The notes beneath the pieces are model-generated. The model ran no database searches. It was not told where the DNA came from and worked only from the letters and a program-made list of their open reading frames with translations. Made by a program: the position numbers and the translations under genes. 8,269 nucleotides of DNA from Microbacteriaceae bacterium (GTDB taxonomy: Bacteria; Actinomycetota; Actinomycetes; Actinomycetales; Microbacteriaceae). The stretch lies in NCBI GenBank assembly GCA_030840185.1, contig JAUZFY010000028.1:1-8269 (forward strand), given 5' to 3'. Shown here in pieces: positions 1 through 5,494 of this stretch; positions within the stretch are counted from its first letter, which is position 1; every line of letters starts with the position of its first letter.

Positions 1-943
1 CCTGCACCGCGTTGTAGAGGATGTAGGTCGCCACGGGGAAATGGGCGTCATTCGCGAGGGTGGACGCGACGCCGAAGTCGCTCACCGATTCGGCGAAGAC
101 TATCGCGAGCGCCGACCAGACTGCCGGCCCAAGCAAGGTCACGACCATTCTGACCGCCGAAATCGGGCCGCCTCCGTGAACGCGAACCGCGTCCTCGAAT
201 TCGTGGCCAAGCCCGCGCATGGCGTTCGAGATCGCAAGGTAGGCAAAGGGGATGCCTTTCACCGTGAGCACGACGACGATCCCCACAGGGCCATAGAAGA
301 TCGCTCGCAATGCGGCGGGGTCGTAGCCGAGAACTTGCAGAACACCGTTTGGCTCGAGCAACCGCTCCCACCCGAGGGCGATCAGGTAGGACGGCGTAAG
401 CAACAACGCGAAGACGACGCCAGTCCAGATTCGCCGGCCTGGGGCATCGGTGCGCAACACGACCCAGGAGAGTCCGAATCCGATCGCCGCAGACAGCACT
501 GCCGTCGAAATCCCGATCGCCAGGGAATGGAGCACCCCGACGAGGAGGGGCCCGTTGAGAGCCGTCGCGAACGCACCGAGCGTGAACCACTGCGTCCCCT
601 GGCCGAGAAGGCGCGGGCTGACCGCCGCCGCCAGGAAGAGCGCGATCGGCAAGATGAGGATCACCACGATGAGGAACCAGAAGAGTGTCAGCGGACTGAC
701 CCGAAGCCATGCCGGCTTCGGTCCCCGTGCCCTCACCCGTTCGCGCCGGATTGGGAGGCCCGGCGGCAAGCGAGAAAGCCAGTTCGGGGTCGACAACGCA
801 TCGCCGACGGATGCGGCATCCCCGGACGCCCTCGGGGCGGGCTGCTCCGCGCCGCCGCGGCCGAAACCGTCCCTCGGCTTTGCGGGCATCACGCGTCGCG
901 CGAACACCTCGTCCGTATTGCGCTGCGCCCTGGAGATGGCCAT
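1..943 (-). CDS. ABC transporter permease, FbpB/ThiP type (3' end outside window)
   Basis: Inner-membrane permease of a binding-protein-dependent ABC importer. The frame is open from the ATG at 943 to the window edge; 314 codons are visible, ending ...YILYNAVQ. Residues 1-85 are a Pro/Arg/Gly-rich cytoplasmic segment. Hydrophobic segments follow at about 86-107, 135-162, 175-191, 219-239 and 275-294. The ABC-binding EAA-type loop lies at about 246-273 (EFEDAVRVHGGGP, then LLGPA), followed by ESVSDFGV, typical of FbpB/ThiP proteins. Those are normally about 500-560 residues with two permease halves, so roughly 200-250 residues lie off the left edge. The start is 11 nt after the stop of the binding-protein gene, with AGGGCG as a weak ribosome binding site, so the two are co-transcribed. 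The ATPase gene presumably follows outside the window. The long N-terminal extension is somewhat unusual. Family is confident; substrate is unknown (iron, phosphonate, thiamine or other). Confidence 0.9.
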   Translation of the reverse strand, partial: MAISRAQRNTDEVFARRVMPAKPRDGFGRGGAEQPAPRASGDAASVGDALSTPNWLSRLPPGLPIRRERVRARGPKPAWLRVSPLTLFWFLIVVILILPIALFLAAAVSPRLLGQGTQWFTLGAFATALNGPLLVGVLHSLAIGISTAVLSAAIGFGLSWVVLRTDAPGRRIWTGVVFALLLTPSYLIALGWERLLEPNGVLQVLGYDPAALRAIFYGPVGIVVVLTVKGIPFAYLAISNAMRGLGHEFEDAVRVHGGGPISAVRMVVTLLGPAVWSALAIVFAESVSDFGVASTLANDAHFPVATYILYNAVQ

Positions 944-954
944 TGCCGTTCGCC

Positions 955-2025
955 CTACTTAATGCTCGCGTCGAACCACGTAACCACCTGTGATTGCAGC
1001 GGACCCCAGTACGTGGGGTCGATGCGCTGGTAGGCGGCAGGGAAGGTCGGCAGCTGGCTCAGCGCCGTCACTCCGTTGACGACTGGCCAGAAGAGCGAAT
1101 CCCCGCTCGAATCCGCTGCCTGCATGACCTTCTGCCCGGCCGGCGACACGGCGAAGTCGACGAACCTCTTCGCCTCGGCTTGCTGAGTCGCGCTTGCCGC
1201 TTTGTCGATGCCGATCACACTGGGAAGCAGCGTCGACTTGGGCAAGTAAGCGACCTTGGGCGCGTAGTCGGCGGTCGGCTTGACCTTGACCGTCTCACCG
1301 GTCGCCGCGGAGCTCTGGATCAGGCCGTAGTTGATCTGCCCCGTCTCGAGAGCGTGAAGCGTGTCACCGTTTGTCGGGTACACCTTTAACCCGTTCGACT
1401 TGAGTTTCGTGAAGTAGGCCTCTCCGGCCGCGATGCCTTTCGATTTCCCGCCAAGCTGATTCATGACTCCCGCGATGAAGGGGTAGGTCGGCCCGGACTG
1501 CGAAGGATCGTTCATGCCGACCTTGCCGCTGTATGGAGCGGTGAGGAGGTCGTTGTAGGAACCGGGGACGCTGCTAACCTTCGCCGAGTTGTAGATCAGC
1601 GCGGCCATGACCGTGGTGCCGGTCGGGGTATAGCTGCTGTCGCTCGGGAGCAAGTCCTTGCCGACGGTGTTCCAGGATGCCTTCGGCGCGTAGTCGAGCA
1701 GGAGATGCTGCTGATCGAGTGAGGCGAACGCCGTGTCCCCATCGGCCCACAGGAGCGACCACTGCGGGTTGTTTTTCTCCGCGGCGACCTTCGTTAGCAG
1801 AGGACCGGTACTGTCATCGACGACCTTGACCGGAATGTTCGTGGCCTTCGTGAACGCCTTGGCCACGTTGGCGTCGTACGCCACCGCAGCGTAGAGCACG
1901 AGGGGCTCAACCGACGCACCTGTAGCGGCGGTCGTGGTGGTGGATGGGCTGGCGCTGCAGCCGGCGAGCAGGGCGATCGCCGTGATGGCGGCGCCCGCGG
2001 CCGCGAGGTGTGTCCTTTGGGTCAT
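955..2025 (-). CDS. ABC transporter substrate-binding lipoprotein (AfuA/FbpA-like, COG1840 type)
   Basis: Extracytoplasmic solute-binding lipoprotein of 356 residues, partner of the permease that follows. The N-terminus is MTQRTHL, a hydrophobic stretch, then lipobox LAGC with the lipidated Cys at residue 23, then a Ser/Thr-rich linker to about 40. The fold begins with VLYAAVAYDANVAKAF, and the segment around WADGDTAFASL and the hinge-side DPSQSGPTY and NYGLIQSSAATGE are like ferric/2-aminoethylphosphonate-type binding proteins. The ATG at 2025 is supported by a strong GGAGGAG at 2034-2040, 8 nt upstream, and by the signal peptide starting exactly there. The frame stays open further upstream but without any signal-peptide logic. 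I do not see the adjacent Tyr-Tyr pair that FbpA uses to hold Fe3+, so ferric iron cannot be assumed. A palindrome over the predicted -10 suggests repression. Role as binding protein is confident; ligand unknown. Confidence 0.92.
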   Translation of the reverse strand: MTQRTHLAAAGAAITAIALLAGCSASPSTTTTAATGASVEPLVLYAAVAYDANVAKAFTKATNIPVKVVDDSTGPLLTKVAAEKNNPQWSLLWADGDTAFASLDQQHLLLDYAPKASWNTVGKDLLPSDSSYTPTGTTVMAALIYNSAKVSSVPGSYNDLLTAPYSGKVGMNDPSQSGPTYPFIAGVMNQLGGKSKGIAAGEAYFTKLKSNGLKVYPTNGDTLHALETGQINYGLIQSSAATGETVKVKPTADYAPKVAYLPKSTLLPSVIGIDKAASATQQAEAKRFVDFAVSPAGQKVMQAADSSGDSLFWPVVNGVTALSQLPTFPAAYQRIDPTYWGPLQSQVVTWFDASIK

Positions 2026-2056
2026 TCTGTGATCTCCTCCATGGCGTCCGTCAAGA

Positions 2057-2086
2057 AATCTAACGGGTGTTAGAAACCGTAGGAAA
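2057..2086 (-). promoter_or_regulatory. Predicted promoter of the binding-protein operon with overlapping palindromic operator
   Basis: Reading the minus strand, a -10-like TAGATT lies at 2062-2057 with a weak -35 candidate TTTCCT at 2086-2081 (18-bp spacer). This gives a start near 2050 and a leader of about 25 nt carrying the GGAGGAG site. A perfect 6-bp inverted repeat, TCTAAC-N4-GTTAGA (2059-2074), covers the -10 region. That is the size and placement of a TetR- or MarR-type repressor operator. The palindrome is seen directly; the promoter and any regulator are inferred. Confidence 0.4.
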
Positions 2087-2237
2087 CACGCGTAGCCGTG
2101 CCGTGTCGCGAAGGTTGCCATCTGGTGAACGCGGGCAGCAGAGTTGGCGGCGACCTCGGGTTGAGTTGCCGGCCGGAGAGAGACGTTCCGGTCGGGTCCC
2201 TCACATCTCGTCAACCGCGATGCGCAAGAATGATGCA

Positions 2238-2540
2238 ATGTCCAAGAAAATCGATGCCACGTTAAAGGACCTCATTAAGGCGTTGCGCAAGCACGCGGAG
2301 GCGGTCGGCGGCAGCCGAGTATCCCTGAAGAAGTCGCAGCGGGCGGGCGCGAAGCTGCAGGCAACGGCGAGCGCGTACGCCGCGGCCGTTCACGCGAAGA
2401 CCGGCCTGGACAGTCCATTCAACGACGTCGTGAGTCCTGGGCTCGAGAACGTCACCCTCAACTCGTTGCTCGCCGAGCGTGACGCGCTCGCCAAGAACAA
2501 GGCATCAGCCGACTCGAAAAAGGCGCCGACCGCGCTCTAG
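2238..2540 (+). CDS. Hypothetical protein, 100 residues, Lys/Ala-rich
   Basis: I do not recognise this protein. It reads MSKKIDATLKDLIKALRKHA at the start, then an Ala/Lys/Gln-rich helical stretch, a short turn region DSPFNDVVSP, and a second helix NSLLAERDALAK before a Lys-rich tail. It has no cysteine, no membrane segment and no signal peptide, and is probably a small cytoplasmic helical protein. The start at 2238 is preferred because AAGAA (2226-2230) sits 7 nt ahead. An in-frame ATG at 2220 would add six residues but has no ribosome binding site. Codon choice is GC-rich with a third-position bias like its neighbours, so it looks like a real gene. It converges on the winged-helix regulator, 47 bp apart, and diverges from the transporter operon across about 210 bp. 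No function is proposed. Confidence 0.75.
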   Translation: MSKKIDATLKDLIKALRKHAEAVGGSRVSLKKSQRAGAKLQATASAYAAAVHAKTGLDSPFNDVVSPGLENVTLNSLLAERDALAKNKASADSKKAPTAL

Positions 2541-2544
2541 GTCG

Positions 2545-2571
2545 CCTCAGCGATAGCTCGCAGAACTGAGG
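2545..2571. terminator. Possible bidirectional terminator hairpin between convergent genes
   Basis: CCTCAG (2545-2550) and CTGAGG (2566-2571) are perfect inverted 6-bp arms. The 15-nt loop contains a nested CGA-TAGC-TCG. It lies between the stop codons of two convergent genes, where a terminator is expected, but there is no T-run on either side, so intrinsic termination is uncertain. Confidence 0.3.
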
Positions 2572-2587
2572 ACGCCCCTGGCCGGGC

Positions 2588-3316
2588 TTAGAAGACGTCG
2601 GGGCTTGGCGTGCTGGAATGGCGAATGGCGACGTCGGCGTGCCGGTCGAAGCGATATCCGACCCCGCGCACGGTTCGCACGATGTCCTCGTATGCTCCGA
2701 GCTTGGAGCGCAGCCGTCGAACGTGAACGTCGATGGTTCGTTCGTTTGGCGCGTCATCATCCCCAGCCGACCACAGTGCCGAGATCAGCTCCGCGCGAGC
2801 GATGGTGCGGCCCTCCCGCAAGACGAGGTACTGCAGAAGCTCGAATTCCTTATAGGTGAGGGCTGCAGTTTCGTCGTCGAGAATGACGCGCTTGCGCGAC
2901 AGGTCGACGACCACGCCGCCGCGGGGCTTTTCGTCTGGCTCGACCTGCTGGCGGTGCTTCGCGAGCGCGGACGGGTCCTGGAGGGCGAGCCTGACTACGT
3001 CGACATCCCGGCCCCCCGCGCCCTGCGGCGCGAGTGCGACGGCCGCGTGGGTCTCGGACGTCGGAACGAGCTCTCGGGTCAGTCGCCGAAGCGCCTCAAC
3101 GATGGTGCCGAGGTCGGTGCCGGCCTCAGCCGCCTTGAGCTCGTCGACGCCGACGTACAGTACGAAGCCGCGCGCCTCGGTGCCCGCCGGCACGGCACGA
3201 AGGCGGGATGGGGCTTCGGGCGCCGGGGGAACGACGGGGGTTGGTGCGACGGGAGCAACCGAATTGAGGCGGCGGGCAGCGGTTGGCCGAACGAGATCGA
3301 TAGTTGCAAGAGACAT
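2588..3316 (-). CDS. Winged-helix transcriptional regulator with unrecognised N-terminal domain
   Basis: DNA-binding protein of 242 residues. Residues about 133-224 are an OmpR/PhoB-type winged helix: KEFELLQYLVLREG (alpha 1 region), then RAELISALW, recognition helix RTIDVHVRRLRSKL (193-206), and the wing ending in VRGVGYRF (216-223). The N-terminal part is not a classical receiver: there is no acidic pocket, phospho-Asp or Lys signature. Residues 1-45 are a Pro/Ala-rich linker, and about 48-118 look like a small alpha/beta domain (GFVLYVGVDE, then TDLGTIVEALRRLTREL, then AAVALAP). The protein contains no cysteine. Start at 3316 is backed by AAGGAA (3330-3325), 8 nt upstream. It is preceded by a 33-codon Cys/Met-rich leader ORF and a 164-nt leader that can form alternative hairpins, so expression may respond to sulfur amino acids. 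No sensor kinase gene is adjacent, so it seems an orphan regulator. Targets are unknown. Confidence 0.85.
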   Translation of the reverse strand: MSLATIDLVRPTAARRLNSVAPVAPTPVVPPAPEAPSRLRAVPAGTEARGFVLYVGVDELKAAEAGTDLGTIVEALRRLTRELVPTSETHAAVALAPQGAGGRDVDVVRLALQDPSALAKHRQQVEPDEKPRGGVVVDLSRKRVILDDETAALTYKEFELLQYLVLREGRTIARAELISALWSAGDDDAPNERTIDVHVRRLRSKLGAYEDIVRTVRGVGYRFDRHADVAIRHSSTPSPDVF

Positions 3317-3480
3317 TGGTCGAATTCCTTGGGAGGGGTGAAGGGCCTCTAATGATGAGGTGTGATCCTTCGGGATGCTTCAGGTACTGCTAAAGGACGA
3401 ATGCTCGATATGAGGAGCGCGCGTCCTGGGGCTTGTCCTCGCTCTTGCGGAATGAGGGAGCCCGACTAAGGAGTGGCCGG
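3317..3480 (-). promoter_or_regulatory. Structured leader between the Cys/Met mini-ORF and the regulator gene
   Basis: On the minus strand this 164-nt leader can fold in competing ways. One hairpin pairs GGGCT (3463-3459) with AGCCC (3433-3429), with inner CCTC (3457-3454) against GAGG (3440-3437). An alternative pairs GAGCG (3444-3440) with CGCTC (3419-3415). These share bases and exclude each other. Further down, GTCCTT (3398-3393) can pair with AAGGAT (3370-3365, one G-U), and a TCCTT element there is complementary to the AAGGA ribosome binding site at 3330-3326. No T-run terminator is seen. Pairings are visible by eye; attenuation is inferred. Confidence 0.35.
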
Positions 3481-3582
3481 TTAGGCACACATTCGACAAC
3501 ACATGTCGGTGCGGGACGGCACCATCATGTCGGCAGTCCTGGCGGCCCCAAGGGCGATCAGGGCGTGCACGTTCAAAGTCAT
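3481..3582 (-). CDS. Leader peptide (33 residues) with Cys/Met-rich C-terminus; putative attenuator ORF
   Basis: A short ORF beginning MTLNVHALIALG and ending PSRTDMCCRMCA, with TAA at 3483-3481. The last 15 residues hold four Met and three Cys. All three Cys codons are TGT, which is expected to be the minor Cys codon in such GC-rich DNA. A good promoter places the predicted transcription start on the A of the ATG, so the ORF would be translated from a leaderless mRNA. It stands 164 nt ahead of the winged-helix regulator gene, in the same direction. Cysteine-rich leaderless short ORFs acting as cysteine-responsive attenuators are known in mycobacteria, and this has the same layout. By analogy, slow decoding of the Cys/Met run when sulfur amino acids are short would alter folding of the leader and expression of the regulator. 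Coding status rests on the promoter-start geometry and composition; no homologue was checked. Confidence 0.62.
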   Translation of the reverse strand: MTLNVHALIALGAARTADMMVPSRTDMCCRMCA

Positions 3583-3618
3583 ACTGCAACTATCTTGCAC
3601 TCGGCGGCGGAAAGTCAA
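3583..3618 (-). promoter_or_regulatory. Promoter of the leader ORF / regulator transcript (leaderless)
   Basis: Reading the minus strand: -35 TTGACT (3618-3613), an 18-bp spacer, -10 GATAGT (3594-3589, the GANNNT form common in actinobacteria), then 6 nt to the ATG at 3582. Start of transcription and of translation would coincide. This is the best-matching promoter in the window. It lies directly downstream of upp, so the regulator unit need not depend on upp transcription. Confidence 0.65.
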
Positions 3619-3649
3619 GTGCTGCCCGGTGAACGCGCAGAATGGCCGC

Positions 3650-4282
3650 TTAGACGGTGCCGTAAAGCCGATCGCCTGCGTCGCCGAGGCCTGGCACGAT
3701 GTATCCCACCTCGTTGAGTCGGTCGTCGAGGGCGCCGAGCACGATGTGAACATTGCGTCCGTCGGTCGCCCGCTCGACCGCCGCGAGTCCCTCCGGGGAG
3801 GCGATCAGGCAGATCGCGGTTACGTCGACGGCGCCGCGCTCGAAGAGGTAGTTGATGGCGGCGATGAGCGAACCGCCCGTCGCGAGCATCGGGTCGAGAA
3901 CGAAGCATTGGCGGTTGGAGAGGTCGTCCGGCAGTCGTTCGGCATAGATGTCCGGCTGCAGGGTTTCTTCGTTGCGCACCATGCCGAGGAATCCGACCTC
4001 CGCGGTGGGGATGAGCTTCACCATTCCCTCGAGCATGCCGAGGCCAGCGCGCAGGATCGGCACGACGAGCGGACGGGGATCGCTGATGGCGAGTCCCTCG
4101 GCGGTCGCGACCGGAGTCTGCACGTTCACCGGCTCTACGCGGACATCCCGGGTCGCCTCATAGGCGAGCAGTGTCACGAGCTCCTCGGTGAGCGAGCGGA
4201 ACGTCGGCGACGACGTGTTCTTGTCCCGCAGCACCGTGAGCTTGTGCGTGATGAGCGGGTGGTCGGCAACGTGGACTCGCAT
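3650..4282 (-). CDS. upp: Uracil phosphoribosyltransferase
   Basis: Cytosolic pyrimidine salvage enzyme that converts uracil and PRPP to UMP and pyrophosphate. The 210 residues match the normal family length (about 208-210). Visible hallmarks are [15 protein letters not shown] near the N-terminus, [18 protein letters not shown] (67-84), the PRPP-binding loop [11 protein letters not shown] (128-138), and the C-terminal uracil-binding stretch [16 protein letters not shown] (194-209). The ATG at 4282 gives the canonical N-terminus ([16 protein letters not shown]). The frame remains open upstream, antisense to tadA, but that extension has no family counterpart. A TACATT -10 box ends 6 nt before the ATG, suggesting a leaderless mRNA. 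It is divergent from tadA with 30 bp between start codons. No frameshift or missing key residue is seen. Confidence 0.98.
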   Translation of the reverse strand: MRVHVADHPLITHKLTVLRDKNTSSPTFRSLTEELVTLLAYEATRDVRVEPVNVQTPVATAEGLAISDPRPLVVPILRAGLGMLEGMVKLIPTAEVGFLGMVRNEETLQPDIYAERLPDDLSNRQCFVLDPMLATGGSLIAAINYLFERGAVDVTAICLIASPEGLAAVERATDGRNVHIVLGALDDRLNEVGYIVPGLGDAGDRLYGTV

Positions 4283-4319
4283 AGGCTCAATGTAGCCGAG
4301 CAGAAGGGTGCCATGTCTG
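4282..4319. promoter_or_regulatory. Divergent upp / tadA promoter region
   Basis: Only 30 bp separate the two start codons. For upp (minus strand), -10 TACATT at 4294-4289 lies 6 nt ahead of the ATG at 4282, with a candidate -35 CAGACA at 4319-4314 (19-bp spacer). For tadA (plus strand), -10 TAGGCT at 4282-4287 gives a start near 4294 and a short leader containing AGAAGGG (4302-4308); its -35 is poor. The two -10 boxes are 1 bp apart, so the two promoters probably compete for RNA polymerase. Confidence 0.5.
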
Positions 4320-4777
4320 TCGTCCCGTCCCTGTACACCCAGCGGATGCTCGAGGCCGTCGCGAGCGCGCGGCTCGCGGTGAAGCACGGTGACGTTCCCG
4401 TCGCCGCTTTCGTTCTTGACGCGAGCGGAACGCCGATCGGCGAGGGGCGCAACGAACGCGAGCTGCGCCAGGACCCGACGGCGCACGCGGAGATTCTGGC
4501 ATTGCGCGCGGCTGCCGAGGCACTGGGCGACTGGCACCTCACCGGGACCACTCTCGTCGTGACCCTCGAACCGTGCGCCATGTGCGCCGGCGCCATCATC
4601 CTGGCGAGGATTCCCGTCGTGGTCTTCGGCGCGTGGGACGAGAAGGCCGGAGCGGTTGGCTCGGTCTACGACCTGTTGCGGGATCGCCGGTTGCCGCACC
4701 GCGTCGAGGTGTTCGCCGGCGTTGAAGAGGCGGCGTGCGCCGAATTGCTACTCGACTTCTTCGAGGAGCGGCGCTGA
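4313..4777 (+). CDS. tadA: tRNA adenosine(34) deaminase / nucleoside deaminase
   Basis: Zinc-dependent deaminase of 154 residues that converts adenosine to inosine at the wobble position of tRNA-Arg(ACG), allowing one tRNA to read CGU, CGC and CGA. The cytidine-deaminase-fold signature is complete: HAE at 58-60 (zinc His and catalytic Glu) and PCAMCAGAI at 87-95 (two zinc Cys). GDVPVAA (26-32), the RNERE turn (47-51) and VGSVYDLL (115-122) are typical of TadA rather than cytosine or guanine deaminases. The start at 4313 has AGAAGGG 4-5 nt ahead. The frame continues far upstream antisense to upp, but the deaminase domain begins here. The stop lies 6 bp from the stop of the convergent amidotransferase gene, leaving no room for a terminator. 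Confidence 0.95.
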   Translation: MSVVPSLYTQRMLEAVASARLAVKHGDVPVAAFVLDASGTPIGEGRNERELRQDPTAHAEILALRAAAEALGDWHLTGTTLVVTLEPCAMCAGAIILARIPVVVFGAWDEKAGAVGSVYDLLRDRRLPHRVEVFAGVEEAACAELLLDFFEERR

Positions 4778-4783
4778 CGGCCA

Positions 4784-5491
4784 TCAGCCCAGCGACTGCC
4801 AGTTCAGGGCGGCGAGCCATTCGCTGAACAGAGCGACGGAGGCCGCCTCCATGGCCGGTCCGTACCGTTCGGCCTCCCGGCCAAGCGCTTCCCCGTCGAT
4901 GCCGAGCTCCGCGAGCTCCGCCGCCCCATCGGTGATCCAGTGCTCGTACATCTCGGCGCTGAGTTCCGGATGGAACTGCACGCCAAGTGCGTAACTGCCG
5001 ATCGAGAACGCCTCGTTGCTATACGCCTCAGAGCTCGCGAGCCGGGTTGCGCCGGCTGGCAGGCGGAAGGTGTCGCCGTGCCACTGCATCACGGGAACGC
5101 CAGCGACATGCCGCAGCGGTGAATCGAGACCGGCCGTGGTCGGCGTGACGGTGCGGAAGCCAACCTCAACGCTGTGCCCCTTTTCGACCGCGCCGCCGAG
5201 CGCCTCGGCCATGAGCTGGGCTCCGAGACAGATGCCGAGGGTCGGCCGCCCGGCCGTCAGTCGAGCGCGCAAATAGGCGAGCTCTCGGTCGATGAACGGG
5301 TGGGCCACCCTTTCATACACGCCCATGTCTCCGCCGAGCACAACGACAAGATCCGGCTCGGGCTGCGATTCCGGTTCCTCGGCCGTCACATCGAGATAGC
5401 GAATCTTGTACCCGCTATTCAGGAGGGTCGCCTCGAGGTTGCCGAGGTGTGCGATGTGCATGTGGCGCATGACGAGTGCGGTGCGAGGCAC
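4784..5491 (-). CDS. Class I glutamine amidotransferase (GMP synthase-like, GATase1)
   Basis: Stand-alone glutamine amidotransferase domain, 235 residues, cytoplasmic. The triad is visible: nucleophile Cys88 in GICLGAQLMAEALGG (86-100), His174 and Glu176 in VQFHPE (171-176). GGDMGVYE (53-60) forms the oxyanion side and QWHGDTFRLP (136-145) the usual central motif. Such proteins (COG0518 type) hydrolyse glutamine or gamma-glutamyl compounds, but the acceptor is rarely known; this is not guaA, since no ATP-pyrophosphatase domain follows. The start is a GTG at 5491, giving the expected first beta strand (PRTALVMRHM); an ATG seven codons in would cut that strand. It starts 3 nt after the stop of the cation transporter gene, so translation is probably coupled. 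Substrate unknown. Confidence 0.9.
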   Translation of the reverse strand: MPRTALVMRHMHIAHLGNLEATLLNSGYKIRYLDVTAEEPESQPEPDLVVVLGGDMGVYERVAHPFIDRELAYLRARLTAGRPTLGICLGAQLMAEALGGAVEKGHSVEVGFRTVTPTTAGLDSPLRHVAGVPVMQWHGDTFRLPAGATRLASSEAYSNEAFSIGSYALGVQFHPELSAEMYEHWITDGAAELAELGIDGEALGREAERYGPAMEAASVALFSEWLAALNWQSLG

Positions 5492-5494
5492 TGT

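Noticed and set aside
48..710. Minus-strand open frame of 220 codons overlapping the permease in another frame
   Set aside because: Arg/Pro-rich out-of-frame translation; the true permease frame has membrane segments, an EAA loop and a sensible start.
41..1033. Plus-strand open frame of 330 codons opposite the permease and the end of the binding-protein gene
   Set aside because: Composition is Arg/Glu/Asp/His-rich with no domain, which is the usual antisense shadow of GC-rich coding DNA; the minus-strand frame encodes a recognisable permease.
2049..2054. TTGACG on the minus strand as a -35 box for the binding-protein gene
   Set aside because: A -10 box at the proper distance would fall on the ribosome binding site and start codon, and none is present.
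2026..2238. Upstream in-frame extension of the binding-protein gene
   Set aside because: The added residues have no signal-peptide logic, whereas the start at 2025 has a strong GGAGGAG and a lipoprotein signal immediately after it.
2026..2240. Thiamine (TPP) or other riboswitch upstream of the transporter operon
   Set aside because: No CTGAGA-type or other riboswitch core motif could be found on the minus strand; only the short palindrome is present.
2618..3352. Plus-strand open frame of 244 codons opposite the winged-helix regulator
   Set aside because: No recognisable domain; antisense shadow of a clear winged-helix gene.
3503..4312. Long in-frame extension of tadA across upp and toward the leader ORF
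   Set aside because: TadA proteins begin at the deaminase domain; the extension is antisense to upp and lacks any domain or promoter.
4283..4699. In-frame upstream extension of upp through tadA antisense
   Set aside because: Family length is about 210 residues, exactly obtained from the ATG at 4282, which also has a matching -10 box.
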